Below are positions 34,466 to 47,384 of a stretch of 64,000 nucleotides of DNA, piece by piece; the first letter of the stretch is position 1, and each line of letters begins with the position of its first letter. The stretch is from NCBI GenBank assembly GCA_011009095.1, contig VTPC01091277.1, positions 138,210 to 202,209 of the forward strand, given 5' to 3'. The translations under genes were made by a program, and so were the position numbers. The DNA is from Ignelater luminosus. Lineage: Eukaryota; Arthropoda; Insecta; Coleoptera; Elateridae. The notes under the pieces were generated by a model. That model was given only the letters and a program-made list of their open reading frames with translations, had not been told where the DNA came from and made no database searches.

Positions 34466-36480
34466 AATTCTAATTTTCGTATGTAGAAAGATCATAATTT
34501 ACATTAATAATAATTATGAAGAAGATTTAGAAGTAAGGGCTTGTCTAGGCAAGACCAGGAATTGTCATGATCGAACATTGAAACTTTGTTTTAATCATTG
34601 ATGTATTTACAGAAATCTGAATGTATAGAACAGTTAACTTCAAAATAGAAATGTGAACAAAATACTGTTAAAACTTGATCTCTTACAAACCAGAAGCTTA
34701 CGAATAGGAACGAAAGAATTGTCTACCCCTTCAGGTGTATACAAAAGGATAGTTCTGAGCACGTCTACATTACGCTAGTATTTTCGGTATCTTAGAAAAA
34801 CATGCTAAACCTGAAACCTTACTTAAGCTGGTAGGAATCATAAACAAAACAGCACGTAGGAGGTATCTAACTGTGTAAAAGCCTAGAAGAAGGGAGGGAG
34901 ATTTCATTCTGCTATTTCGGGGTTGGACTCTTTGGGAATTTGGAGCTCCTTTGCTTACTAGGACAAAAACATCTCATAAAAAGCAAAGATAAGTATGGGA
35001 TAAGAGATAATCAAATCTGTGGAAACTACTGTTGTAGTATTACCTGCACCACTAAGGGAAACTACGGAAACCTTGAAATTAATTGATTTGGGAATTTGAA
35101 TTTCAGGTCTCTTAATTACGAGGCTACAGCTAGCCGCTCAACCACGTCAATATTTTGCACTCCCCTGCAAAAAATCTTGGTGGCATTCATGTTATCATTA
35201 ACTATTAGTAAGCAAAACGTAAGCAATCATTTCCAGCCTGATCGAGAATTTTACGATTCAGCAATGGCGTTCTGATTTTAACTATTGTTGCAGTCTAGCT
35301 AATTTTCTTGATTCTCAGAAAATCTAGTTAATCGAAGAGCAAACTAAGCTCATTTTCTATTGTCTGTCCTGCTTTTTAAGCACACAAATGTGTAGTTTAC
35401 GCCAAGTCTGTGATCTGTTCTGAGCACAGAATCTTGTTGACGTTTAAAGAACTCATTCCAAATCTGGAGGTTCAGTCGGGGCTTTCCAGGAAGTTGAAGA
35501 ATAGTTTCTTCATGCTTTTTACATTGTGGTATACATGTAAATAGGTTTGACATAAAGGTACTATGTGACGATACTCCAAATCAGGAAAGAACTTGGAAAA
35601 TTTATAATTTTTCTTGAAGGTTACAAAAGTATTCAAGAGAACTCCGTCTGCATTTATCAAGTTACTCAAAATTGTAATTGGTAGAATTTTAATAGCTTTG
35701 AAGTTTGTACTTCCAAGAAAGCAAATAAGCTATCAAAATTGACATTTATAAATCTTAGTCCTACCTGTAATATGAAATGCTTGAATTGAAAATGTCAACA
35801 ACTAAATAAGCCTTAACACAATTGATTAGAGTGTGACGTCAATCAAAGCTAACACAAATAATATGCAACTGATTGAAAATAAACATAGATGTATAGAACA
35901 ATTATAATTAGCATATCTCGAAACCAAATTATCTCATACTAATAATAACTTATTTGTTTGGGCTACACAGAGAAGAAATAACGATAGTGATTGCTTTTTA
36001 AAGACGAATTTGCAATTAACGTGATTTGCAGTTTACGTACTTGGTTCGATTCTAACGAGATCTAGATTTGTTTTATTCGCGTAACTACATAATATTTTAA
36101 TTTATAATGTACATAATATTACATACAAGAAATTAATTGAAAAATTCCCCATATAATTGACTCTTCATTTAATTGACCTTTCGATATTTACCTCGTTGTA
36201 TAAAATAGCAACTCATTTATTGGTACATTTTCCGATAATGGCATTTGAATATATAATAGTGTTGGCTCTGCAATTACATTTCACTTTTACCGATTGTGCT
36301 ATTCTACTCCGGAAAACCAAATAATGAAATAAACCAACTTCATTCTTGTCAAAGTGTTTTTACATAGTTTACATTTACATTCTTTAGAATGCGTGAATTG
36401 GTTCAATATTAAACGCATGACCTTGTCCTTTTTTCTTAAAGAAACGAACTCATAAAAATATAGAGCTCGGTGACTAAAAG
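34466..36480. other. Non-coding stretch
   Basis: No supportable gene. Two overlapping minus-strand frames at 35350-35669 (about 65 codons each) show no recognisable motif; one reads LPGKPRLNLQIWNEF, possibly transposon-derived but not assignable. Confidence 0.4.
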
Positions 36481-36700
36481 TATATAATTTCCCGAACGTA
36501 TTCGGTAAAACTATTATTCCATTAAGAAGGACGGGTTTTGGGTCGTAGCTTATACTGTGAACGAAAAGGCCTGGCTAGCCCTTTCAATTATAAGCTTTTG
36601 CCCAGCCCAGTTCCGCTGCCGGAACAGCTCTGGAACATCGTCGTCGGCTTACATCATCGCAACCGCTTCGCAAAACGTTTAATCCAGTTAATTTGATGTC
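36470..36700. promoter_or_regulatory. GC-richer island with upstream TATA-like sequence
   Basis: A sharp composition change: about 36526-36690 is much richer in G and C and CpG than its surroundings. It is preceded by 'agtatataattt' at about 36479. The plus strand is open through it for about 58 codons, ending at a TAA near 36693, with no ATG and no recognised motif. It could be a promoter or 5' exon of an unrecognised gene, a conserved regulatory element, or a repeat. Confidence 0.25.
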
Positions 36701-36946
36701 CTCATAAACTGTGTGAACAAATAAAATTGATTTTTAGACGATTTAATCTGTTTGTTCCTTTTTTTTCTTTAGTAAAACGATTTACTTTTTCAAGTCTTAA
36801 GCTAACAAAAGCGTTTTTATTTTATCCGAAACAATCTTAACGAAACGATATTTTAAATATTAACAAGCCGTCATTATTCAAGGTTTAATATATGCGAGTC
36901 TACAGTGTTTATATAACAGGAGAGTCCTCCAATATTTTCCGTTATA

Positions 36947-37093
36947 ATGGGATACTATGAGTCAGTCGCGCAATTATACATGGGTGTGTTGGTAATTATG
37001 TGGGTGATTTACCGACCGAACGGGTCAACTTACCGATTGAGCAGCAACAATGGCAGCTCAGATGCATCCTCTATCCGTAATTGGAGTTTATGA
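36947..37093 (+). CDS. Candidate 48-residue small membrane protein (hypothetical)
   Basis: ATG at 36947 has A at -3 and G at +4, a favourable start context. The frame runs 48 codons to TGA (37091-37093). Residues about 7-21 (VAQLYMGVLVIMWVI) could form a short membrane segment, followed by a polar, serine- and asparagine-rich tail containing RLSSNNGSSDASSIRN. The coding part is distinctly GC-richer than its surroundings and lies near a second such island at 36526-36690. I do not recognise the protein. A frame this short can arise by chance, and the island might instead be an exon in another frame or a regulatory element. Confidence 0.25.
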   Translation: MGYYESVAQLYMGVLVIMWVIYRPNGSTYRLSSNNGSSDASSIRNWSL

Positions 37094-38800
37094 GGTTGGA
37101 CGCTTCTCCGTTCAACATCGATTAATTGAAAAATCAGTCTTTACTTCTTAGATAGATTACTCGGTTGGCTGATGGCAAGAGAAATTGATAAAATCGCTTC
37201 GACTTTCCTTTTGTTATCCATACCTTTTCCATTTATAATTTCTTTTATCAGTGGCTTCGCTTCTAATTAATTTATTCTTTTATAAAAGGGCTAGGTCAAG
37301 GTTGACATCTTTAAGTATTCATTCGAGCACAAATTTTCCTTTTCAATGCAAACAAAACAATTTTCATATAATAGTAATAATAATATTTTTTTTATTATTA
37401 CCTTATTGTTATGATTATTCAAAAAGAATAAAGTCGTGAGACCAACTGTGCTAGCATTCATTAAAGAAATAAAAAAGAATTAACTCGAGTTCAAAGAATC
37501 ATCATAATGCTTTTGCCTTACCTTTTCTAGTGTAATGTAAGTTTAAATTGAAAACAAGGACATCCTAATCGTTTTGTGGATAAAAATAAATTATTATAAA
37601 GGGGATGCAGGGCATAAAGTTGAAGGATTAGTATAATTTCTTAAGTACAAAGAGAATAATTTACCGTCCCGCTTATGCTTTATGTATGAAAAAGGGCAAG
37701 GTTTACTTTTAGGTGGTACGAACAAAAGAGGACCAGTTTTATAAAGATCGGATTTCTTGAAGCAAGGACAAGCTTACAGCGTTTTATTAATTTTTTATGA
37801 TGTGCTCTTTAGGTGAAATAATTATCAACCCTTAAGAAATTTCCATCCTTTTCTTTCCTTATAAAATATAAGGAATAAAAGAGTAAGACAAAGGTATTGT
37901 GTGGATTTTATTTTTATATCCACTAAGGGTTGACCTGGTTTAGGTTCGTATGCTCTACAAGCATTGAAGTCTTTTTTTGTTGTTATTGTAATTCATGTAA
38001 GATGTTACGTGATATTATAAGTGGCGGTTGTAAGTTTTATTTTAAAATAAATTCAAGAGCAGGATGAAATGTTATACGTTTTAAACAAGAATCTAAGGGT
38101 AGTGGTGAGGGTTTTTTAATCTCGTGTGAAAAATTACATTATCTTTTATGTGACGGTGTAGACTCAGTATGAGATTTTGAAATAATATCTAATATTGGAC
38201 CGGATATACTTTGTTTGGGCGTTGTTCTACTTCTTTTCGTTTCCTTGTAACATGTTCTTATTATTATTAGTAGTATGAGGAAAAGATGAAATTGAAATTG
38301 TATAAACTATTAAAACACATTGTTGAACAATTTTTGAGAGCTTCAATTTTTCTCTCTTTTTCTTTATCATTAGGTACGACCTATGACTTTAAGATTTTCC
38401 AACCCGACAGCACCATTTAACAATGAGGAAAAGCAACTTGACGTTTGAGCTTTGAATGCGGCTGGAACTGGCAGGTTGTCAAAATTATCAAAATATCCTT
38501 CATCGCTGCTATATATGCATTAAAACCAAAGGCTATTAGTTCCAGCACTTGTTATGCATTTAGAGATGTTATCACTGTTTTCTTATGGATATGTGCTAGT
38601 CAGAAATAAGAGTCAAAACACTAATCAAGACAGCAAAGGAAAAAGAGGCAAAAGCCTTGTTGATTTCAAAACAACTCTGTTGTCGCAGTATTTCCGATTA
38701 CTCGTGTTCTTGATAAACCTCTGGTTAGATCTTATCTTTCTATATCCACAATAATGAACATTGCCAGTGTACTGCTAAAGCAAAACTTGTACAAACCCTA
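37094..38800. other. AT-rich non-coding stretch
   Basis: No supportable gene. Frames at 37251-37439 and 38554-38754 have no motifs. Confidence 0.5.
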
Positions 38801-38819
38801 CAACAACTAGATTGATTGA

Positions 38820-39200
38820 AAATGAATTCAATACCGACAAGGGAATAGGAGCTGGAATACATGAAGAATTCTCCAGGTACAACGCTTATGCATGAGTGGA
38901 GGAAAATCGATCACTGTATTCTAGGTCGAAAAGCTATCGATGCCTATATTCAGTAGCAGGAGGCACTCTGAGTACGCTCAGTCTAACTGGTAGCCAGATG
39001 ATCAATTTTGCAATAAGGAGAAGGAAACAGTCTTCGATATAATTTTTAAATGAGAAGCATTCATGAGCAAAAATCAGGTGACTACTAAACCCAATAAAAT
39101 TATCTAACCCGCTTGCCTAAAATCAAACACAGTAAGTAGTAGAATAACCCAACAGGTTGCGATGCTAGGACATTCAGACCCGGTATACTCTATACGTAAG
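38820..39200 (+). pseudogene. Possible LINE RNase H-domain relic
   Basis: The plus strand reads GIGAGIHEEFSRYNAYA around 38840-38895, resembling the GAGI/V strand of LINE RNase H domains. About 250 bp later VAMLGHSDPVYS resembles the WVPGHS motif of the same domain. Frame breaks and stops lie between, and catalytic acidic residues cannot be placed. This is a weak assignment based on two short motifs in the right order. Confidence 0.25.
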
Positions 39201-42200
39201 TTATCTTTAAAATTACTTCAAGATTTACCCTTTTTACGACACTGCCATGCCTTATAGTTACAACCACAATATTTACTTAATTATTTATCTGCTGCAACTA
39301 CCCGTTTGTTGATCTAAAGAAGACTGGAGTCGAAAACATCCTAACATTGGGTTACTCATTTAAAATCCTTATTTAATTTTGCTCCATGTAATTTTGATTC
39401 TTATCTAAGGTGTGTCAATGGTCCACTTGTTGAATTGTTAATCAAATGATTTATTTTTACAAACAAAATTTATAAGGAAATAAAGATGTTATTAATAAAC
39501 TAAGTATTAAAAACTAGGCCTATCCTTGTTCTGTAGGTCTTCAGTACAGCTTTACTTTTTTGTTTGTGCTTTTTATCGTCTTTTTTTTAAAAATAATTGG
39601 AGTATGATACAGTTTTATTTTAAAACACGGAAATTATTGCTAGACTTTTACAAGAACATATTACAAACACTAATATTAACTTGAAATTTACTATTATTGA
39701 TTATTATTATTAATTCTAACTAACTACCTTTTTCTAACTCTTCTTATTCTACATTACTTCCTAACTAACTCAAATTTGGCCTGTCTGTTATTTAAATAGA
39801 AATGCTTGGTGACTTGTAAAACAGGATGATGTAAAAACATTTTATAATAATAAAATCGTTTTTAGAAAATGTGGAAGATAATCTTCTGACATGTTATTAA
39901 CAGTTGCAGACTAATTCGGCATTTTTAATAATAAAAATAACTTCTATAGTTTGACGTAAATGCAGTTTTATTTTTTTATAATGATAAATAACAAATGTGT
40001 CATCATTTAATCTTCTATGTTTCATACTGTAAAATGAAATCTAATTACGGATATGATAACCCGTGATTTTGTCGCATGCATTTGCTGATGCATCTGAGGT
40101 GCAGTATACGTTTGTTTACAGTAATGCTTTACTTTAACAAGTTTATATTTTTTTTAAATAAATGCAAATCATAAACTTTTTTTATTTAAACATTCTTCTT
40201 GGTTTATTTTCCTAGTTTCCATTCTTTACTAAATTTTTTTATTCTAAGGTGACAAATTACCAATTCACTGAATTTCGAATTTAACATTTCTTCCAATATA
40301 ATTCGTTCAAATCTGATTTTGTATAACGTCCTTTTTCTTCTTTATCTAATACCTACTTGAATACAAAACTTAAATACAAAACAAAGAGTATTTATACTAC
40401 AATCTACGTTTATGGAAGGTTTTATAATGGAGTAAGTAAATCATTCAAACTATTCTATTAGTTCTCCTTTCAGAGATTTTAAAATTGATGTGAAAAGAGT
40501 AAAATCTTTAAACAGTGTACAATAGAAGTCAAAATTATTGCGTAAATAAAATGCTACATTCTTACTGAATTTTTAGCAACTTTTAAAATTTTCGGAATTT
40601 TACTTAATTTTGCCAATCGACCAAAAACCACAGCAATATATTTATGAGACATCGTTTCACCTTAGGCGTTTGGACTGAACCAAAATCTTGAATATAATAT
40701 ACAATTATCTTTCCATTTGCTGAACACTCTTTGTAAAAGGTTGAAGCTACAATCTTCAAAAGATACCGTAAAATCTTTTAGATAAATTAAGTGAACCAAG
40801 TTTATTAAGAACCATTTGAGAATTTACAAAAATATGTCTCTGAGGTGTTAGAAATTGGAGGTTGGTATGATTCCTCTCTACAGTCGCAAACAAAGAATTC
40901 TACCCTAGACCTTTTTTCCATTTTTCATTAATTGATTGAATGGATCATGATAGAGCCATTATTAATGGCTTTTCGGTTCGTTTGGTATTGCTGTTAAGGC
41001 TAAAACGACGTTATTTGAATGGAAGTGGTCTACATTTTATGTTCTTTAGTTCTGATATATTGGTTAAATTGAAGAAGGCAGATTGCATTTTCTTCTGGAT
41101 TTCCAAAGGAAAGCAAATGCAAATAAGGCTTTCCTCTATTTTATGACTTCCTAGTTTTGCTGTTTTTTCTATATATTATTTATTATTGTAACTCGTTTGG
41201 ACAACAGCAAAAGTTTTTGTTATCATTCATCATGACGTTTACGTAACCCGGTGGAAACCGTTTCTTCAACGAGTTGGAGTTTTACTAACTGTAGGTAATG
41301 GTCTATTTCCAACATTTGCTTTCAAGATGTTACGATGAAATCAAGGGCTAGAAAGGCAGATTGAAGCAGTTTCGTCATAAGAATTTTGTTAATTCTTCAT
41401 CTTGATTGTTGATGCTAAAGATGAGGATTTGATCTCTCTTGAATATTCTGTTGTTGTTTTCACCATTTACTAAAAAGTAATATTTTGACATGGGGTTTTG
41501 TTCTTAGGCCGTGGTGAACCATACTAGGATTCAATCTTGAAAGACCTGACAACTCCTAAATCTCTTCTGATCTATTCTTGGATTATAATTATATTTGTAG
41601 TCTCTGAAGTTTGAACTTTAAACTGTTTGATAAAATTAAATGAATTCTAAATAAATTTTTTTATCTTAAATATAACAAATCTTTTGTTCTCAAGTGGTAA
41701 TAGCTTTGAGTGCATTTCTTATATCTTAATAAATTGCTTGCGGCTTTGTTCGTACTCAATTTTAATATTTGCATATTAATTTGCTCTATTTGGATGTTGT
41801 GATTTGATCTTTAATTGCTTTCTAGGTTAGTTGAACTAATTGTATCTGTTTCTGACAACCGAATATGATGTTGGGTAGAATATTGTATCTAAATCTTTAT
41901 TTATTTTTTTATGGAAAATTCTATGTGCTTTAGTAATGGAATTGTGTAGGATATTGAAATGTTCACGCAAGTTTTCCTTTAGAGGGTAACCTTTTTGATG
42001 TTTATCGAACACATCTGCAATCTTCCTTGAGTTGCATAGTTTCGTCAGTTTATTACTTAGCTGCGGAATCAATCAATCTCACTTTTGTGCACGTTCTTGT
42101 CACTAATGAAACTGTTGACTTTATTGAGTTAACTTTATCTTTAAAAAATGGTATTTCATATCTTGAACGCACCGCTTACTAGCTTTTTATATATCGCTTC

Positions 42201-44230
42201 CTTACACACCTTCTAAGACAGCCAACTGAGCTTAGCTTGAGCAATCAGATACTTAACTGAATGTTCAAATCACCCTTATCAAAGAAAAGAAAGTAAAAGC
42301 AAATAAAAATTGGTAGTAATCAATTTCAAACGTTCTACTATAGTATAACATGTAACACATGTACAAAACTTGACTTGATTAAATATTTTCAGTTATATTT
42401 ATCTTCTGCGATAACATCGTAATTCAAACAGCTTTTATATCTTCCGAACACCACAAAAAAAAACTGTCTGACTTGAGATACTTCAGAAAAAAATAAATCA
42501 TTTCTTAGGTCTTTCAAATATCTTAAATTACCCTTATAGGATATCCATAAAAAAGGAAACTTTAATAATATTAGGTTTTTTTTGCAAAGTAAATTCGATA
42601 TAGTCCGAAATTCCAAATTCCATAATAGCTTTATTGGTCTATTTCTGTGGAATAGAATTCAACAACTCACTAAAGTGGCTATTTATTGTATTATAGGGAG
42701 CGCACCCCGAAAGACTAAACTGAATTCTACAGACGTCAAAATAAATCTAATTTCTCCGTTGCAATACATTTTCGAACGGCAGCTTATATTTTCCCCTTAT
42801 AGTATATATATATAATATATATCGTATCAAAAGACAATTCGTAAATATATTTTCGTTCTGATGGAGCCGTGACAAAAGGCGTCATAATGTTATCAAACAG
42901 CGCTTAGAAAAGCATTTCAAGCATCGCTTTTTAGACACTTGAAAAAGGTGACATCTTTTTTTAAAAAGAAAGTGAAGGTTTGCTCTTCTTCTTCTATACT
43001 TTTACGTGCTTAGAGAGGAAAAATCGTTTTTCAGGACGTTCGTTTTGATTTGCGGTTGATATGAGGGAGAAAACTCGGTGGCAGTTAGAGAGAGCTTTCG
43101 AAAACTTTTATAAAATGTTCGAGTTCCCTATAAGAGGTGACTATACCAGGTTAAAAATTACTTACTCCGTCACGAAACTCGCGAATGCAATTTAAACTTT
43201 ATCGTTAAAAATTTAAATTTTGCAAATTTATGGATATCTGTTGTTGTTAACTCTCAGGAGAAAATTATAGCATGTAATTTAAAAATTTTCAAATTAAATC
43301 GTAATTTTAGTAAAGTATACTAACTTTAAAGTTTGTTTAATTAATACTAGGGAATTCTAAGAGACTAAAGGCACACTTTTCTACATCTGTTTATAGTAGA
43401 GTTTTAATCAAAAATCAAATGTACTAATTTAAAGTAGTATGTACTAATTTGTGTAGCATGTATACGCATACATAAATAAATAAATAATCCCAGTATGAAT
43501 TATTGCTAATTACCATTTAACGTTCACTTAATATTTGAATTAAATGTTAATAAAATAGGTATTGCAAATGACTTGTTCAAAATCATTGTAACCTTTGCAT
43601 AGGTTTGAAATCCGTAGTAAATATTTGTCATACAACTAATTAATAGATTAGTTGAACATGTGCAAATAGTATTAGTCTGTAAAACGGACGCTTTAGTTCT
43701 TGTCAAATATCAATAGCAACGAACTTTTAATGTTGATCGACAAAAAATAAATTTAGTAGGTACCTAAATCAGCAAAAACCTAATTAGAAGGTTTTTAATT
43801 ATCCTTGCTTCATACAAGGTTAAAATTAAATTTTGTGATTTTAATGCCTTTTTTTATACAATTCTGTAGACCAAAATTGTAAATAATTACAACTCTTTTT
43901 TGAAGAACTAAAAATAACTCATTTTCCTCTTTTTATAACAATTAAGTATTTTTTCCTCTTTTTAGTTATGCAAAAACAATACTCATCTGGGAAATACTAA
44001 TCTGAATTCCCAAATTACCGGTTTTGTAACCAGGCTAAGCTCCACGGTCATGTGGGGTGCCAAGTTAAGGCGGTGCCAGAATGACAAAAAAAACGTTTGA
44101 AATAATTTGTAAATAATCAAAACTAACTAATATACAAGAGCAAGCAATGAGTGGTACAAGGAAAAAAGAACGAAGAGGCAAGCAACAGCGAGTGCTTTTG
44201 TTCGTACCAATTAGTGACTCTTTGGGACTT
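39201..44230. other. AT-rich non-coding stretch
   Basis: No supportable gene. Short frames (40940-41146, 41836-42072, 42389-42616, 42582-42815, 43524-43706) have no recognised motifs. A short TA microsatellite lies at about 42801-42822. A minor duplication of 'gtactaattt' occurs at about 43420-43450. Confidence 0.5.
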
Positions 44231-44237
44231 TGATATA

Positions 44238-44828
44238 TAGGGTCGCTAAAAAGTATGGAAACACGCTACCCCCTCAGAAACGGTAAGAGAAAGACAAATG
44301 AAACTTGGAGAGCTTAAAGTAGGTATTTTCTGCCATGTTTTGCGAAGATAACTAAAAACAAATCTTCAATTGTTTTTTCGTACGGCCGCCATATTGAATT
44401 TTTTTAAATGGAACACCTTGTATATGACTCCATATCTGGATAGATATTTCCATGACAAATTCAGTAATATAAGGGTTGCTATACTTATCTTGAAAGGTTT
44501 TGGAGATAATCGCTGTTCTTTTGTCAGGGGTTTCCTTATTAAAAAGTATGGAAACACGCTACTCCTGCAAAAACGGTAAGAGATAGACAAATGAAATTTG
44601 GGGATCTTGAAGTAGGTATTTTTTGCCATGTTTTGCGAAGAGAGCTAAGATCAAATCTTCAATTGTTTTTTTGTACGGCCGTCATCTTGAATTTCTTTAA
44701 ATGGATCACCCTGTATATCACTCCACATCTCGATAGAGATTTTAAAGGCGAATTCAAAAATTTAGGGTTGCTATACTTATCTTCAAAGGCTTTGGAGATA
44801 ATCGCTATTCATTTGTCAAGGATTTCAC
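44238..44828 (+). repeat. Left arm of the foldback element
   Basis: Two tandem modules, about 44242-44540 and 44541-44828. Shared blocks include 'ttttgcgaaga', 'aaatcttcaattgttttttc' and 'ttggagataatcgct'. The two modules differ at scattered sites, so the duplication is not new. Confidence 0.85.
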
Positions 44829-45189
44829 TATTAATTTTTATCAAAATCGAGTTACCCGTGAAACAGCAAAGGCAGTGAACTAAAAAAATAATGTGCGATT
44901 ATTTTATAAGTAATTAAAGTAAAATAAAACCGTAAAAATTTTGCCCTCAGCCTACTTATTTAAAATATAAGATCGATGCTAGAACAAACTAAAAAGGTGG
45001 AATAAGACCAAATGGTGACGAATTGATAATAACAAAAACACAATATAATTTTATAAGAAGTGTTCAAAATGCGCTGCGTCAAATTCTTAGCAGTGAAACA
45101 ATCTCTTTTGAAATGTTCGTAAGGAATTTTGCAAATAATCGGGGGGAACTACCTACTTTAATTACGAATCCGTCCTTGAAGTTGAGAAA

Positions 45190-45774
45190 TTCTTGACAAA
45201 AGAACAGTGATTATCTCCAAAACCTTTGAAGATAAATATAGTAACCTGTATATTATTGAATTCGCCTTTAAAATCCCAATCGAGATATGGGGTTATATAC
45301 AGGGTGATCCATTCAAAGAAATTCAAGATGGCGGCCGTACGGAAAACAATTGAAGATTTGATCTTAACTCTCTTCGCAAAACATGGCAAGCAATGCCTAC
45401 TTCAAGATCCCCAAATTTCATTTGTCTATCCCTTACCGTTTTTGCAGAAGCAGCGTGTTTCCGTACTTTTTAATAGGAAAGCCCCTGACAAAAGAACAGC
45501 GATTATCTCCAAAACCTATCAAGATAAGTATAGCAAACCTTATATCACTGACTTTGTCTTGAAAATATCTATCCAAATATAGAGTCATATACCGGGTGTT
45601 CCTTTTAAAAAAATTTAATATGGCGGCTGTACGGAAAAACAATTGAAGATTTGTTTTTAGTTATCTTCGCAAAACATGGCAAAAAATACCTACTTTAAGC
45701 TCTCCAAATTTCATTTGTGTATCTCTTACGGTTTCTGTGGAAGTAGCGTGTTTCTATACTTTTTAGCGACCCTG
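45190..45774 (-). repeat. Right arm of the foldback element
   Basis: Inverted counterpart of the left arm, with inner module about 45190-45475 and outer module about 45476-45774. The outer modules of both arms resemble each other more than either resembles its inner neighbour: the outer ones share 'ccatatctggatag' and the inner ones 'gatcaaatcttc'. The duplication therefore preceded the present inverted arrangement. Confidence 0.82.
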
Positions 45775-45776
45775 TA

Positions 45777-46403
45777 TGTAGGTATTAGCGACGAAAAATA
45801 TGATCAAGGCGCAAACAGGATATGCATGCCGATGTTCGAAACAAGTTTGTGAGTCCCCATTCTCAGGCATTTCCTTCCGCGTGGAGGCGATAATCTGAAG
45901 CTACTTTCGATTGCATTCAGAAATAGCTACGGATGAATGAAATTAGTAAGTATCTTAAATTAGATATTTTTGGAAGAAATATAACTTCGAGGTTTGCAAG
46001 GAAATTACATTCGTTGAAAACTCATTTGCAGCTGGGCACAAAGTCCTTAAAATTAATTTAACCAACAAACTCTACAGAGAAAACGAATATCGCCATGCTT
46101 TTGCGTATAGACAGGCGACTACAGCCTCGCTGCCTTTCGCATGAAAGCGCTACTACTCATCACTTTTCATAAGATTAATGTAGAGGAAAGATTGAGTCAT
46201 TATCTTTTCAAGGTTATAGCCTCAAACATGGATTAATAACGCCAAATTATAAACACATACATGAAGAAACCGTCAAGAGAGAAGAATAGCCTATCGTCTA
46301 CAGGAAAAAAAAGAGCACTATTTTATTATTGGTTAATATGTCGCAAGATATCAGAGATGGAGCAATAATGACTTACAAGGGGACAACGCATTCAGCACAT
46401 CGA
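45777..46403. other. Spacer between two inverted-repeat elements
   Basis: No gene or RNA supported. Composition is mixed, with GC-richer patches near 45830-45900 and 46090-46150. Confidence 0.4.
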
Positions 46404-47030
46404 AAATCGGGATGCCGATTTCTTTGATGATTCTAGAGGTCAAAATAAATATACGTGTCTTGACGGTTTATCGTATGTTCCATAGTTTCTGAGTTATGAA
46501 TCTTTGAAAATGGCGCAGCGCACATGTAAGAGCCGTACCGTTAGCGCTCTCGGCAAACAAGCAGTGTGGTACAGTAAGTAAGATGCTTGCTTGGGAATGA
46601 TTAGAGCGCAAGCTCGATCCCGTGTTCCGCAACTTTTGTTTTAATTTCTTTTTGCTTTAACTTTCTAGAGTAAATAAACACATATAGTATTCAGAATAAT
46701 AAAATGATACTAAATTTTTAAAATTAGTTTAGACAATTAACGTGTTTCAAAACTATCAAGTTGAACAAAAAAACAAACTCAAAGCAACTGATTATGGAAT
46801 ACAAGCTCGAACGTTCTGCTCACGTTCTGGAGCAAACATATTACTTCTTGCACCAGGCAGGCTAGTTGCTGGAAGCGCTACCGGTAAGGCTCTTATATCG
46901 CCGCTTCCGGTGTGTTATTTTCAAAAATTCAAAACTCGAAAACTATGGAACATTCAACAAAACGACAAGACACGTATTCTTTTGACCTCTAGAATCACTA
47001 AACAAATTGTCATCGAGATTCCCAAGGTAC
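46404..47030. repeat. Second inverted-repeat (hairpin) element
   Basis: Left arm 46404-46640 and right arm about 46790-47030 are inverted copies at roughly 70-75% similarity by eye, with shared blocks 'gattctagaggtcaaa', 'acgtgtcttg' and 'atgttccatagttt'. The inner part of the left arm (46567-46637) carries A-box-like and B-box-like stretches (tggtacagtaagtaaga; caagctcgatcccg) recalling a tRNA, and a TTTT run follows. The 105-codon frame at 46742-47059 runs through the right arm and is not a gene. Class unknown: a MITE, two inverted SINE-like copies, or a foldback element. Confidence 0.6.
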
Positions 47031-47384
47031 TTTTGTTACCCTTCCTTTTAAGTATGTAATCTTAATTTTTTCAATTGCACATCCCTCTTCTATACTTATT
47101 ATACAGTGTACATGTGTGTAAAATCTCTTCTCTAAGACTTCCGACTTGACCAAGATTGGAGCAGAGTGATTACTAAAGATGGGATTTCTAGACAGTAGAA
47201 ATCAAATCTTAGGTGGCAAATAGGCAAGAAAAGTGCTTAAGATAAGTACTTAAATTGACACTTAAAACCCCAAAAATGCGTATAATAATTTATTACAGAT
47301 CAATCAAAACACACTAGAGATGTCACAGAATGCCATTTTGAGGCCACCACCGATCGAGGTTCCTCTTACTTGAAAACAGGTTGT

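Larger units (their letters stand above)
44236..45776. mobile_element. Foldback-type DNA transposon with long modular inverted arms and TA duplication
   Basis: Two arms of about 590 bp (44238-44828 and 45190-45774) are inverted copies of each other around a unique spacer of about 360 bp. Outer ends read yAGGGTCGCTAAAAAGTATRG and are flanked by TA on both sides (44236-44237 and 45775-45776), suggesting a Tc1/mariner-type origin. Each arm itself contains two direct copies of a module of about 295 bp, each starting near 'aaaaagtatggaaacacgct' and ending near 'tttgtcaaggatttc', so the element holds four module copies. Several 60-120 codon frames on both strands (such as 44366-44629 and 45226-45582) are mirror images of the repeat and not genes. 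No transposase is encoded, so movement would need an enzyme in trans. Confidence 0.85.

Noticed and set aside
36580..36700. GC-rich island as a structured RNA or tRNA
   Set aside because: No cloverleaf, no A/B boxes and no known snRNA motif could be found.
41836..42072. 78-codon minus-strand frame suspected as a transposon protein
   Set aside because: No block matches a transposase or reverse transcriptase family that I can name.
44366..45642. Several overlapping frames of 69-118 codons on both strands
   Set aside because: Mirror-image translations of the foldback repeat modules; they lack coding signals of their own.
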